A stretch of 64,000 nt of DNA from an uncultured Lachnospiraceae bacterium (GCA_902768735.1 CACXMK010000005.1:1-64000), one strand, 5' to 3'. Numbered from the stretch's first letter, positions 42,585 through 51,970 are shown. Notes: generated by a model from the sequence alone, not told the origin. Made by a program: numbers and translations.

Positions 42585-44447
42585 TTAACCGCGCCCCCGC
42601 GCCCTGAGAATATCGGGGATCATCATCACGTTGTCGATATCAAGCTGCTTGTAGTCTGTGTTTTTGCCTGTCACGGCGTTCTCCCGCTCGGAGAGCTTGT
42701 CCAGTTCGTCGTAAGGGATCAGGCAGGCGTGGGTTCGCATCTCCGTGTTTTTAGAGATCCTGGGAAGCGGAAGCCCTTTCTCCCTGCAGTGCATGTACTG
42801 TTCCGTATTCCGTAAAAACTCCGCCTCGCTCATGGTGCTGTAGCCGTTCGCGAAGTGGAACGCGCACCATCGGAGGTGCTCCATCTCTCCCAGGACTGCC
42901 ATGCTCTCCTCGTCCAGATCCCATCCTTTCTCTTTGATCTCCTCCGGCGTAGAGCCGGACGCCTTGATCAGCGCCGGAATGAACTCGGCGGAAGCGCGGG
43001 ACGACATCTTGCTGAAGGGATCGCATGCCACCCACTTCTCCCAGTCTGATCTGTCAGAGTTGTCGTAGGAGCTGTTGATCAGGATCGCGTCCCTGTCTTC
43101 CATCTCCGCGGAGAGCATCTCCAGCGACCGCACTTTTTTGCTCAGGATCGGGCTTCCGACTGCCTCCTGGTAACGCACGCCATCTCTGGTGCACTGAATG
43201 ACACAGATATTCTCCGCATGGGCCCTCTTTAAGAAGAGCATCAGAAGATCGCTGATCTCCGAGTTCATCTCCTCGTCCCCGGTGCATACCGCGATATATT
43301 TTAAAGTCTTGATCCTGTTTTTGAGGTACCTGTAGAACTGGCTGCTGCGCGCGTCATTCTCGAAGAAATCAATATTATATTTGTTCGGAAGTTCAGGACA
43401 GTCCGCAAGCAGATACCCGGATTCCCTCTCGTAATCGACGGAGAAGACCGCCGCGTGGAACCTGCTTCCCACGAACTGGCCGTTCATGACCAGATACCGG
43501 AGCGCCGCCTGTCCGCATTTTCCTGATCCTATTATGATGCAGTCGAAATCCTCTTCCGCCCTGCCTTTTTCGTCAAAAGTAAGAAATTCCCAGGGAGGGC
43601 ACAGACGGATCATGGCCCTTGCCGCCAGTTCCGTGCTGTCAAATACATTCACGAATCCGAATCCGTAAGTGTCAGGGGAGATCTGCAGCATGGACGTGAC
43701 GATCTCCTCCGTCCCGGGGACCGTAACGCTCGTTATTCTTGGATCGACCCCTATTTTTCCGAATGCTTCCTTGAGCCCGATCGTGTAAAAAAGGCTGTCG
43801 TTGCTGTTCTCGTCCAGCGCGTAGACATCGATCTTTTTCCTGTGCCTGACCCGGAGTTTCCTGAGTGCCTGCTCTTCGGACTTTGCCGCCGCGACACCCG
43901 ACAGAACCGCCATCCCCAATCCGGCGATCTCTGACGCCGCTCCGGGCGGCTCTGTCTCCGTGATAAACACGACCGATGCCCCGTTTGACGCGTGGCACTC
44001 CCTTCCCACATCGATGCTCTCCTCATTGATCCCGTAGATGATCGTCAGGTCGCCGCTCATCGCAAGGAACAGGCGCAGCCTGCGAAGTCCCTCCGCGCCG
44101 ACGGAGATCATCGCGGCGCTGGCGATGGAATAAAACGCGAAAAGGTGCAGCGTCCAGAAACAGAAGATCCCGACCGATGTCGATACGATGGGCGAACCGG
44201 AGATCGCTGAAAGATCATTTTTTCCCAGATACATGCCAATGACCGAGAAAGGCGTCCTGACCAGTGACAGCGCTATATTCTGCGTGACATAAGTATATCC
44301 CATCCCGTAGATCACGCTTCCTCCGCAGGCGGCGACCAGCATCAGGACCGCTGTCAGCCTCGCGGAATAGGCGGGCTTAAGAGCCATATTGATCACCATC
44401 GCAGAGAAGATGGCGACAGAAAGTATGATAACTGTTATCGAGATCAT
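42585..44447 (-). CDS. Membrane protein with two TrkA/RCK-like domains and a C-terminal RyR-like domain
   Basis: 620 residues. About three membrane segments (~1-120) are followed by a first Rossmann-like domain (~130-290, LTIIYGINEESIDVG), a second one (~300-480, CIIIGSGKCGQAALRYLVM), and a C-terminal segment (~519-610) with EMEHLRWCAFHFANGY and THACLIPYDELDKLS that resembles the ryanodine-receptor (RyR) repeat domain of prokaryotes. I infer a ligand-gated ion channel or a membrane sensor using nucleotide ligands. AAGGAGG lies 6 nt before the ATG. It lies downstream of leuA, beyond that gene's terminator. No toxin or TIR gene adjoins it. Confidence 0.7.
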   Translation of the reverse strand: MISITVIILSVAIFSAMVINMALKPAYSARLTAVLMLVAACGGSVIYGMGYTYVTQNIALSLVRTPFSVIGMYLGKNDLSAISGSPIVSTSVGIFCFWTLHLFAFYSIASAAMISVGAEGLRRLRLFLAMSGDLTIIYGINEESIDVGRECHASNGASVVFITETEPPGAASEIAGLGMAVLSGVAAAKSEEQALRKLRVRHRKKIDVYALDENSNDSLFYTIGLKEAFGKIGVDPRITSVTVPGTEEIVTSMLQISPDTYGFGFVNVFDSTELAARAMIRLCPPWEFLTFDEKGRAEEDFDCIIIGSGKCGQAALRYLVMNGQFVGSRFHAAVFSVDYERESGYLLADCPELPNKYNIDFFENDARSSQFYRYLKNRIKTLKYIAVCTGDEEMNSEISDLLMLFLKRAHAENICVIQCTRDGVRYQEAVGSPILSKKVRSLEMLSAEMEDRDAILINSSYDNSDRSDWEKWVACDPFSKMSSRASAEFIPALIKASGSTPEEIKEKGWDLDEESMAVLGEMEHLRWCAFHFANGYSTMSEAEFLRNTEQYMHCREKGLPLPRISKNTEMRTHACLIPYDELDKLSERENAVTGKNTDYKQLDIDNVMMIPDILRARGRG

Positions 44448-44507
44448 GCGGATCCTCCTTCCATGACTGTATTACCATAGTAAAGGAAAGAATCCGTATA
44501 GTAAAGA

Positions 44508-44534
44508 GGAGACAGAGGACGGCCCCCTGTCTCC
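44508..44534 (-). terminator. leuA terminator, also REP-like
   Basis: Stem GGAGACAG / CTGTCTCC flanks a GGACGGCCCC core, about 35 bp past the leuA stop; on minus TCTTTACTAT follows. The core resembles the REP-like elements at 33.3 kb. Confidence 0.6.
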
Positions 44535-44568
44535 CTTTTGATCACTATGGCTTTTTTGTTATGGCCTC

Positions 44569-46587
44569 TTATTTTACTGCCGTTTCGTATTTTGTCGCGA
44601 TCTTGCGGTACTGTGCCGGGGAAACATCGAAGGTCTTCTTGAAGACTCTCGAGAAGTGCTCCGCGTTCGGATATCCGATGGAATACGAGATGTTCTCGAT
44701 CGTCATATTCCCGTTGCGCAGCAGTGTTTTGGCTCTCTTCATGCGGACCTGCGTGACCTGCTCCCCGAAGGTCTTTCCGGATTTTTCGCGGATGAACTTG
44801 GAGATGTAGGGCGTAGAGAGATGGAATTCCTTCGCCATATCCTCCAGTGTGACCATCTGGTAGTTGGCCTGGATATAGTTGAGCATCGCGATCAGCCTGT
44901 CGTCCTTCTCAAGGCTGCTGTCCTGCAGACGGGGGAGCTTATTGACGGCGACCACCAGCGCGTTGATGGACGCGTGGATGATATCCTCGTGAATCCCGGC
45001 GCCCCAGTATGTCTTACCGTCACACAGGATCCCGACATAGGCCATCGCCTTTGCCGAAGAGCCCCTCGACAGTGCGTGCTCCTCATACGTGGAGAGCTCG
45101 TAGCTGACCCCGTAATACTGCTTGATCGTGTTGCTGACGGCATCCAGACGGCCGTTTCCGTTGGCGTCTACGACTGTCTTGCGGTCTCCCGCGCAGATGG
45201 TCGCCTCGGCCATAATGCCGTCCACCTGGCGGAAATGGCACTCCGGGATCGTAAAGTGGGGCGTGAAGTCCACGTACCTGTCTGTGAAGACCTCGTAGAC
45301 CGCCTGGGGAGAGAGCTCGCTGTGCGTCTCATCCGAGACCTGCTTCACCGCGTAGCCGACTTCCTCTCTCATCCTCTCCGGAAGCACGATCGCGTAGTTC
45401 TGTTTGAGCACGTACGCGACGCCGCCCTTGCCGGACTGGCTGTTGATGCGGATGACATCCGAATCATAAGTCCTTGAGACGTCCCGGGGGTCGATCGGCA
45501 GATACGGCACGGTCCACTTATTGGGATCATGCAGCTCTTTGTAGGCCATCCCCTTGGAGATCGCGTCCTGATGGGAGCCGGAGAAGGCGCTGAAGACCAG
45601 GTCGCCCGCGTACGGCTGTCTCGCGTGTACCTCCATTCCCGTAAGGCGCTCGTAGATGCTACGGATACGGGGCATATTCGAGAAGTCCAGCTCCGGGTCG
45701 ATCCCGTAGGAAAACAGGTTCATCGCCACAGCGACAAGGTCCACGTTTCCTGTCCTCTCGCCGTTTCCGAACAGCGTTCCTTCCACGCGGTCCGCGCCGG
45801 CCAGGATGCCGAGCTCCGTGTCCGCCACGCCGCATCCTCTGTCATTGTGGGGATGAAGGCTCAGAACGACGCCGTCCCTGTGCTTCATGTTCTTGCTGAT
45901 GTATTCGATCTGGGAGGCAAAAACATGAGGCATTGCCGTCTCCACCGTCGCCGGGATGTTGATGATAGCCTTCCGGTCGGGCGTCGGCTTCCATACATCC
46001 AGCACCGCGTTGCAGACTTCCAGGGCGTATTCGACCTCGGTCCCGTGGAAACTCTCGGGGCTGTACTCGAACATGAAATTTCCGTCCGTCTCATCCGCCA
46101 GCTCCTTTAAGAGCTTCGCGCCGTCCACCGCGAGCTTTTTGATCTCGTCCTTGTCCTTTTTAAAGACCTGCTCGCGCTGCGCCACGGATGTGGAGTTGTA
46201 GAGGTGAACGACCGCTTTCGGGGCGCCTTTGACCGCCTCAAAGGTCTTGCGGATGATGTGCTCTCTGGCTTGCGTCAGAACCTGGATCGTCACATCGTCC
46301 GGGATCATATTTCTGTCGATGAGCGCGCGCAAAAAGACATACTCCGTCTCCGAAGCGGCGGGGAATCCGACTTCGATCTCCTTGAAGCCGATCTTCACCA
46401 GCAGCTTGAAAAACTCGATCTTCTCCTCGAGACTCATAGGCTCGATCAGGGCCTGGTTTCCGTCGCGCAGGTCAACGCTGCACCAGATCGGGGCTTTCTC
46501 GATATGATCCTTGCGTACCCACTCAAGGCATTCTTCCGGCGGGAGAAAATACTGCCGCATGTACTTTTTGTAACTCATCATTGTCAT
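44569..46587 (-). CDS. leuA: 2-isopropylmalate synthase fused to a C-terminal AraC-type DNA-binding domain
   Basis: 672 residues, against about 560 for this LeuA type. Residues ~30-400 hold the catalytic TIM barrel: [12 protein letters not shown] (R41-D42), the metal pair in LHPHNDRG, and [17 protein letters not shown]. Residues ~430-560 hold the leucine-binding/dimer domain ([35 protein letters not shown]). Residues 562-661 are a complete AraC/XylS domain with two helix-turn-helices: [20 protein letters not shown] and [20 protein letters not shown], ending [13 protein letters not shown]. One uninterrupted frame covers all parts. It makes 2-isopropylmalate for leucine synthesis and may also bind DNA. 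AGGAG lies 8 nt before the ATG at 46587. Other leu genes are not adjacent. Confidence 0.93.
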   Translation of the reverse strand: MTMMSYKKYMRQYFLPPEECLEWVRKDHIEKAPIWCSVDLRDGNQALIEPMSLEEKIEFFKLLVKIGFKEIEVGFPAASETEYVFLRALIDRNMIPDDVTIQVLTQAREHIIRKTFEAVKGAPKAVVHLYNSTSVAQREQVFKKDKDEIKKLAVDGAKLLKELADETDGNFMFEYSPESFHGTEVEYALEVCNAVLDVWKPTPDRKAIINIPATVETAMPHVFASQIEYISKNMKHRDGVVLSLHPHNDRGCGVADTELGILAGADRVEGTLFGNGERTGNVDLVAVAMNLFSYGIDPELDFSNMPRIRSIYERLTGMEVHARQPYAGDLVFSAFSGSHQDAISKGMAYKELHDPNKWTVPYLPIDPRDVSRTYDSDVIRINSQSGKGGVAYVLKQNYAIVLPERMREEVGYAVKQVSDETHSELSPQAVYEVFTDRYVDFTPHFTIPECHFRQVDGIMAEATICAGDRKTVVDANGNGRLDAVSNTIKQYYGVSYELSTYEEHALSRGSSAKAMAYVGILCDGKTYWGAGIHEDIIHASINALVVAVNKLPRLQDSSLEKDDRLIAMLNYIQANYQMVTLEDMAKEFHLSTPYISKFIREKSGKTFGEQVTQVRMKRAKTLLRNGNMTIENISYSIGYPNAEHFSRVFKKTFDVSPAQYRKIATKYETAVK

Positions 46588-46642
46588 TTCTATCTCTCCT
46601 CACGGTGCATTCGGTTTAAATTTTATCAAAAACCGTGACTTG

Positions 46643-46671
46643 ATTTTATCTCCCGATTACGCGTTCGGCAA
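46643..46671 (-). promoter_or_regulatory. leuA-AraC promoter
   Basis: TTGCCG (46666-46671), 17-bp spacer, TAAAAT (46643-46648). A degenerate -35 is usual for activator-dependent promoters. Confidence 0.6.
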
Positions 46672-46715
46672 TGATTCTATTTAATCAATTTTCGTGATCA
46701 TATTTAATCAGTTTT
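46671..46715 (-). promoter_or_regulatory. Direct-repeat operator beside the leuA promoter
   Basis: Two 22-bp direct repeats (46671-46692 and 46694-46715), 18 of 22 bases identical at a 23-bp period, with the shared core TTTAATCA. The proximal one touches the -35 box. AraC-family proteins bind such direct repeats about two helical turns apart; class II activators overlap the -35. Confidence 0.7.
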
Positions 46716-46796
46716 CCGGACGACACCGGCGCATCCCGCCTACTGCGCCGGCTCTTAAGTATGCAAAGAAAGTCGTGAACAGAAAGTGAAACAGCA

Positions 46797-46826
46797 TTGA
46801 TAGACTTATAGGAACTGCGATATAAT
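46797..46826 (+). promoter_or_regulatory. promoter of the L,D-transpeptidase gene
   Basis: TTGATA (46797-46802), 18-bp spacer, TATAAT (46821-46826). It is divergent from the leuA promoter. Confidence 0.7.
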
Positions 46827-46880
46827 GATGCGGTATCACATTGGGTCGATCGCCGAGGGTGTGAATGCGGGAAAAGGAAT

Positions 46881-48320
46881 ATGATAGATAAGAGTAATGA
46901 GATAAAGCAGGGCGTGATAACCGCGATCCTGTCGGCAGCCGTGCTGACAGGCAGCCTGTACGCCTATAAGGCGCTGGATTACCGGGACAGATTCATCCCG
47001 GGGACCGTGATCAACGGGATCAGCGCGGCTGAACATTCAGTGGAGGAAATGGAAGAGCTCCTGAGCGAATACGAAGTCGAGGTCTTTTTCAGGGACGGCG
47101 ATCCCCTATCCATTTCGGAAGAGGATATCGGCTTCCATTATGTCTCCGACGGGAGTCTGGACCGCCTGATGGAACAACAGAATCCCTATCTGTGGGGATA
47201 TGGATTGTACAGGGAAACTTCGTATGAGATCCCTGAGGAAAAGGCATTTTCTGAGGATAAGCTCACGAGTCTCTTAAAATCCGCTCCGCAGATGAAAGAA
47301 TCCAATATGGTGAGTCCTAAGGACGCCTACATGGACTACCGGGACGGAACGTGGATGGTCATTCCCGAAGTGGAAGGGACGAAGTTTGATCCGCAAAAGG
47401 CTGTAGATACAGTATCAGAGGCCATCCGTGGCGAAAAGACAGCTGTAAACCTCGACGGGCCGGACGGGCTCTACGAAGCGCCCGAAGTCCGCAAGGATGA
47501 CTACTGGCTGAACAGCGACACAGAACAGTTAAACGAGCTGGCCGGGGCGAGGATCGTCTACGAACTTCCCGGCGGAAAGACAAAGGTGCTCGACGGACCA
47601 AGGCTTGAAGAATGGCTTGAAGTCGACGACGAGGGCTATTACTACAGGGACGACCGCGTCTGGGAGACCGGCCTTGCGAATTTTATCAATGAACTGGCAG
47701 ATGAGGTGGACACAGTCTACAAGGAGCATCCCTTTACGACCCATGACGGCGATGAGATCATGCTCCCCGGTAAAGGGTATTACGGCTACCGGATCGATAA
47801 AAAGAACGAGATGGCGCAGCTGCGGGGGGAACTGGACGACAATGAACAGCTCGACCGGGAGCCGGTCTACTGGCGGACAGAGGCGTCGGATCCCGATGAC
47901 AATCATGGCTTCGGCGGAAACTATATCGAAGTGGACCTTTCGCAGCAGCACCTCTGGATCTATGAAAACTACGAAGTGATCCTTGAGACAGACGTGGTCT
48001 CGGGACTCAACGACAAGGACCACAGGACGCCGGCAGGCGCATTCTTCTGCTACGACTTTAAGACTGACACGACGCTGCGCGGAGACAAGCAGGACGACGG
48101 CGAGTGGGGATACGAGACGGACGTGGATTACTGGATCCGTCTTACGGATACCGGGATCGGCCTTCACGACGCCTCCTGGCGGTACTCTTTCGGCGGAAAT
48201 ATCTGGAAGTGGAACGGCTCTCACGGCTGTATCAACATTCCCCCGAAGATCATGCCGAAGATCTATGATATCGCATATGTAAATCTGCCCGTCGCGGTTC
48301 ATTACGGGGATACTCAGTGA
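46881..48320 (+). CDS. L,D-transpeptidase (YkuD family) with PG-binding_4-like region
   Basis: Likely forms 3-3 cross-links in peptidoglycan. 479 residues. An N-terminal membrane anchor (~12-30) leads to a VanW/PG_binding_4-like region (~45-330). The YkuD domain (~360-475) has IEVDLSQQHLWIYEN, the His of GIGLHDASW and the catalytic Cys in GSHGCINIP. The ribosome binding site AAAAGGA is only two bases from the ATG at 46881; I keep this start because the anchor follows directly, but it could lie slightly downstream. Confidence 0.92.
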   Translation: MIDKSNEIKQGVITAILSAAVLTGSLYAYKALDYRDRFIPGTVINGISAAEHSVEEMEELLSEYEVEVFFRDGDPLSISEEDIGFHYVSDGSLDRLMEQQNPYLWGYGLYRETSYEIPEEKAFSEDKLTSLLKSAPQMKESNMVSPKDAYMDYRDGTWMVIPEVEGTKFDPQKAVDTVSEAIRGEKTAVNLDGPDGLYEAPEVRKDDYWLNSDTEQLNELAGARIVYELPGGKTKVLDGPRLEEWLEVDDEGYYYRDDRVWETGLANFINELADEVDTVYKEHPFTTHDGDEIMLPGKGYYGYRIDKKNEMAQLRGELDDNEQLDREPVYWRTEASDPDDNHGFGGNYIEVDLSQQHLWIYENYEVILETDVVSGLNDKDHRTPAGAFFCYDFKTDTTLRGDKQDDGEWGYETDVDYWIRLTDTGIGLHDASWRYSFGGNIWKWNGSHGCINIPPKIMPKIYDIAYVNLPVAVHYGDTQ

Positions 48321-48375
48321 CCCGGCAACGTGGTATAATAAATCGTAACTATTAAAATCATAAAGAGGTGTAGTC

Positions 48376-48900
48376 ATGAAACAGTTAGAAGATTATATCC
48401 GTACCATACCTGATTTTCCGGAACCCGGCATTATGTTCCGCGACATCACCACCGTTTTTCAGGATGCTGACGGTCTCAAGCTCGCGATCGATTCCATGCA
48501 GGAAATGGTAAGCGATCTCGATTTTGATGTGATCATCGGCGCGGAGTCCCGCGGCTTCATCTACGGCGCGGCGCTCGCCTACAACCTTCACAAGCCGCTG
48601 ATCCTCGTTCGCAAGAAGGGCAAGCTCCCCTGGAAGACCATCTCTGTGGACTACGACCTGGAATACGGAAAGGCTACGCTCGAGATGCACGTGGACGCGG
48701 TCGAGCCCGGCCAGAAGTGCCTGATCGTTGATGACCTGCTCGCCACAGGCGGCACCGCAAAGGCGATCGCGGAGCTCGCCGAGAAGCTCGGCGGCGAAGT
48801 CGTCGGCATGTTATTCATGATCGAGCTGGCAGGCCTTAACGGACGTAAATTCCTCGAGGGATACCGCGTCGACTCCGCCCTCATCTTCGAAGGCAAGTGA
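48376..48900 (+). CDS. apt: Adenine phosphoribosyltransferase
   Basis: Salvages adenine to AMP with PRPP. 174 residues. FPEPGIMFRDITT is the Apt N-terminal signature, AESRGFIYG and RKKGKLP follow, and the PRPP loop is LIVDDLLATGGTAKA. GAGGTG precedes the ATG. It lies 55 bp after the transpeptidase gene and may share its transcript. Confidence 0.97.
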   Translation: MKQLEDYIRTIPDFPEPGIMFRDITTVFQDADGLKLAIDSMQEMVSDLDFDVIIGAESRGFIYGAALAYNLHKPLILVRKKGKLPWKTISVDYDLEYGKATLEMHVDAVEPGQKCLIVDDLLATGGTAKAIAELAEKLGGEVVGMLFMIELAGLNGRKFLEGYRVDSALIFEGK

Positions 48901-48926
48901 GACAGAGGGACAGACCCCTTGACTCA
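48898..48926. repeat. Degenerate REP-like element over the apt stop codon
   Basis: TGAGACAGAGGG...CCCCTTGACTCA begins with the apt stop TGA and is a dyad with the same flavour as the elements at 33.3 and 44.5 kb. Confidence 0.45.
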
Positions 48927-48946
48927 ATTTCTCTCATCACACATAC

Positions 48947-48983
48947 AAAAAGGGGCTGCCGCTGAGTGCGGCAACCCCTTTTT
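48947..48983. terminator. bidirectional terminator
   Basis: AAAAAGGGG and TGCCGC pair with GCGGCA and CCCCTTTTT around a 5-nt loop, between the convergent apt and MFS genes. Confidence 0.88.
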
Positions 48984-49018
48984 ATGATTCTCTTCCCGTA
49001 TTCTCCACCCGAAAATAT

Positions 49019-50269
49019 CTATGAAGCCCTTTCGGCCGCCGGCTTCTTTTCCGGATACCCCGGCAGGAGCACAGCGAGCAGCACCAGCGCCGCAGCGCCG
49101 TAAAGCATGTATGCGGGAGCATAGCTCCCCGTCAGGTCCGCCACTACCCCATTCGTCGTGCTAAAGAGTAAGCCGCCCAGCGCGTAGAAGAACTGGCAGC
49201 TTTTCAGTGCCTGCGCGTAAGTACCCGAAGGAGCGAAGTCGCCGGCGATCACGGATACTCCCACTGTGCTCTCGGAAATACCCACGGCAAAAAACAGCAT
49301 CAATACGACCAGCGCCGCGTACGGAAGGCTCGCGGCCCGGCTGAAAAGGAACAGCACTGCGCTGACAAGCAGCGTGCAGTCCCGAAACATCCGTTTTCCC
49401 CCGCAGCGGTCCGCGAACTTGCCCACCAGGATCTTTCCGAAGATCAAAAAGAACCCCATGCTGGAAAGAAGAAACGCCACCTTGTCCATCTCATAGCCGC
49501 TGGTGCTAAAGAGCATGGAAAATCCTGCCGGCGACTGATATGACAAAAGGCCCATGAGGATCATTCCCACGATCAGCTTCGGATGTTCCGCGGGCCTGAA
49601 CACAGCCCCGCTGCTGCCGCCCGCTGCCTTGCTGTCCGGATCCGCCTTCCGGACACTCTTGTTCTGTTTTGCTTCGGGCACAGGAATCTCTCCTCCCGGA
49701 TCGGGATAATTCTTCACGAACAGGACAAGAGGTATCGTCAGCACCAGGATCGTGGCTGCCTGAAACGCAAAAGCCGCGGAGAGCCCGTAACCTTCCACCA
49801 GGCGCGTGACCTGCTGGGGGATCACCATCGCAGCGATACCGCTTCCCGCCGCCGCAATGCCGATCGCGGTCCCGCTGTTCTGTGGAAACCAGCGGCGAAG
49901 CAGGATGGACGCAGGGATCATGCCGCCCAGGCCATACGAGATCCCGAATATGGAAGTCGCGAGAAAATACAGTCTTGTGTCCGGCGCAAACGCAAGGATC
50001 GCGAAAGACAAGGCAGACAGCAGGAACGTGAGGATGACTCCTTTTTTGATGTCCAGCTTCCGGTAGAATGTGTCAGACCGGGTCATCACGATCATGGCAA
50101 AAATCTGCCGCATCGTAGTGAGCAGGTATACCTGCGTGTTGGAGAACCCCTTCAGTTCCCGGATATATGGAAAGTACGCCGAAAACGCGGAGCTCAATAC
50201 GCCCATATTCACAAACAGCAGGAGCACACAGCAGAAACAATTAAACATCTGATCGCGACGCAGGTACAT
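49019..50269 (-). CDS. MFS transporter, oxalate/formate antiporter-like
   Basis: 416 residues, about 12 membrane segments in two halves separated by a polar loop (~200-235). Conserved MFS spots are GISYGLGGMIPASILLRRWFP in the first half and KILVGKFADRCGGKR in the second. The organisation fits the OFA (oxalate:formate antiporter) group, but substrate is not determined. GGGAGG lies 9 nt before the ATG at 50269. It lies just after the end of the nitrate/sulfite operon on the same strand. Confidence 0.85.
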   Translation of the reverse strand: MYLRRDQMFNCFCCVLLLFVNMGVLSSAFSAYFPYIRELKGFSNTQVYLLTTMRQIFAMIVMTRSDTFYRKLDIKKGVILTFLLSALSFAILAFAPDTRLYFLATSIFGISYGLGGMIPASILLRRWFPQNSGTAIGIAAAGSGIAAMVIPQQVTRLVEGYGLSAAFAFQAATILVLTIPLVLFVKNYPDPGGEIPVPEAKQNKSVRKADPDSKAAGGSSGAVFRPAEHPKLIVGMILMGLLSYQSPAGFSMLFSTSGYEMDKVAFLLSSMGFFLIFGKILVGKFADRCGGKRMFRDCTLLVSAVLFLFSRAASLPYAALVVLMLFFAVGISESTVGVSVIAGDFAPSGTYAQALKSCQFFYALGGLLFSTTNGVVADLTGSYAPAYMLYGAAALVLLAVLLPGYPEKKPAAERAS

Positions 50270-50315
50270 TGATGAAAGCCTCCCTTGTTAATAAAAGCGC
50301 GCGTAATATCGTATA

Positions 50316-51101
50316 CTATTCAGGCTCGATCAAAAGATTCCTGACTTCCTTTCTCTCCAAAAGACAGGTCCTGTCGCAGGTCACCTCGTATCCTCCTTCG
50401 ATTAGTACACTCTTTAAGGAATCATTTTTATCGCCCGCCACATCCACCAGCCAGTGATGGCCGGATACCATCATGAGGGAACAGAGACGTACCCTGCGGA
50501 ATGCATTTTTTGACAGTGTCCCGGCAATGGACCCGATGCCTGTCTGCAGATCCGCAATAAAGATATTCCCGTTTCCTCTGTCGCGGATCATCTCCTCCAG
50601 CTTTCGGTAAGCCGCGGGCCCTAGCGGATCCCTTCCATGTGTGCCATGTCCGACATACACGACAGCCTCTTCTTTACAGGAGACCGTTTCACTGACTAGA
50701 ATATCCGCCACCCGTCCGATCTTCGGACCGGCCAATAGAGGGCTGTCCAGGCTGATCCCGGCCCGCCTGCCATATGTATCCGCAGCCTCTTTCAGCTTCT
50801 CATACTCACTGCCGCCTACGACCTGGACCGCCAGGATCCTGATCTCTTCGATTCCGCCGGACGCAGTATCATCCAGGATTTCTATCACAGCGCTTTGGAC
50901 ATCCGGCAGTCTGACAGCGCTCTTTGCGTAAAGCCGTTCGATGACCTTGGGACTTGTAAGCGCAAGCTTTACCGGCATGCGGGGATACGCTTTCCGCGCC
51001 TCCTCAAGGAGCCTTCCATAGGTTTGCTCCATCACCTCCGCGTCTCCGGTGCCAAACCCGCAGATCAAAAGCGCTCTTTTTCTTTCATCTGTCTCTTTCA
51101 T
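50316..51101 (-). CDS. CbiK-like sirohydrochlorin chelatase
   Basis: 261 residues. Resembles CbiK, the anaerobic cobaltochelatase that inserts Co (or Fe) into sirohydrochlorin. The two metal-binding His motifs are YVGHGTHGRD and MMVSGHHWLVD, and ALTSPKVIERL resembles the CbiK N-terminal block. In this operon a role in iron insertion to make siroheme for AsrC is plausible; cobalamin synthesis genes are absent. It is the last gene, 26 bp after the ABC ATPase. Confidence 0.82.
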   Translation of the reverse strand: MKETDERKRALLICGFGTGDAEVMEQTYGRLLEEARKAYPRMPVKLALTSPKVIERLYAKSAVRLPDVQSAVIEILDDTASGGIEEIRILAVQVVGGSEYEKLKEAADTYGRRAGISLDSPLLAGPKIGRVADILVSETVSCKEEAVVYVGHGTHGRDPLGPAAYRKLEEMIRDRGNGNIFIADLQTGIGSIAGTLSKNAFRRVRLCSLMMVSGHHWLVDVAGDKNDSLKSVLIEGGYEVTCDRTCLLERKEVRNLLIEPE

Positions 51102-51127
51102 CTATCTTTCTTTCATCCGTCCCTCTT

Positions 51128-51970
51128 TTACCTGTCGAGTACATACGGATACAGCCCTTTCCCCGCCGGTGTCAGTGTCACCCCGATCTTCTCACGGAGC
51201 ATTTCCCTTTCCTCCGCCAGCGCGGCGGCCGGTATGGCCGGGGCAGCTCTTCCGCGGTCGATTACGCAGATACGGTCGCAGTATGCAGCGCTTTGGGGCA
51301 GGTCGTGGGAAGTGATCACGATCCCCCTGCCGTCTTTAGCCAGCTGCTTTAACAGTTCCATTGTCTCGATCTGGTGTGATATATCAAGAGAAGCCGCCGG
51401 TTCGTCCAGCAAAAGGTATTCCGTTTCCTGGGCAAGGACCATTGCCAAATAGGCTCTCTGCCTCTCGCCGCCTGAGAGTTCCGCCACATTGCGGTGTCTT
51501 TCCTCCCAGAGTCCTGTCATTTTCAGGGCATTTCTCACCGCTTCACGGTCCTTCTCTCCCATGACCTTCGAAAAGGGCATCCTGGAGAAACGGCCGTGGG
51601 CGACAAGCGTGGCTATACTCATATGGCTGGAGGAAAGCTGCTGGGGAAGGTAAGCAATGCGCCCGGCCCTCTCTTTGTGCGTCATGGCGGATATCTCTGT
51701 TTTGTCCAAAAGGGCTCGGCCCTCATAGGGCAGGATCCCCACCAGGGCTTTGAGGAAGGTGGATTTTCCGCTGCCGTTCCTGCCCAAAACTCCCAGTATC
51801 TCGCCGGGCCCGATCTGAAGGTTATCGATCCGTATCTTCTCTATCCCCCTGTAACCGGCGCGAAAATCTATAAGTTCAATCATGCCTCTTACCACTATGT
51901 CGAAGCGCTTTGCGCTGAGACCGCGAGGAAAATTTCGCGAAGGCGAATTCTCCGATGCGCTATTTTTCAT
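51128..51970 (-). CDS. ABC transporter ATP-binding protein, FecE/BtuD type
   Basis: 280 residues. Walker A GRNGSGKST, signature LSGGERQRA, Walker B LLLDEPAASLD, and the SHD switch VITSHDLPQSA are all intact. It powers the FecCD-type permease upstream. The ATG at 51970 overlaps the permease stop by 11 bp and has GAGG five bases before it; the alternative MIEL at 51883 lacks spacing for a good ribosome binding site but is where homology starts. Confidence 0.93.
   Translation of the reverse strand: MKNSASENSPSRNFPRGLSAKRFDIVVRGMIELIDFRAGYRGIEKIRIDNLQIGPGEILGVLGRNGSGKSTFLKALVGILPYEGRALLDKTEISAMTHKERAGRIAYLPQQLSSSHMSIATLVAHGRFSRMPFSKVMGEKDREAVRNALKMTGLWEERHRNVAELSGGERQRAYLAMVLAQETEYLLLDEPAASLDISHQIETMELLKQLAKDGRGIVITSHDLPQSAAYCDRICVIDRGRAAPAIPAAALAEEREMLREKIGVTLTPAGKGLYPYVLDR

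Noticed and set aside
46588..46680. A leucine T-box or attenuator upstream of leuA
   Set aside because: I found no T-box core, no Leu-codon-rich leader peptide and no terminator/antiterminator pair between promoter and start codon.
51883..51970. A frameshift at the start of the ABC ATPase
   Set aside because: The 29-residue extension is low-complexity, but GAGG lies five bases before the ATG at 51970 and the gene overlaps the permease, so it is more likely a real short tail or start ambiguity than an error.
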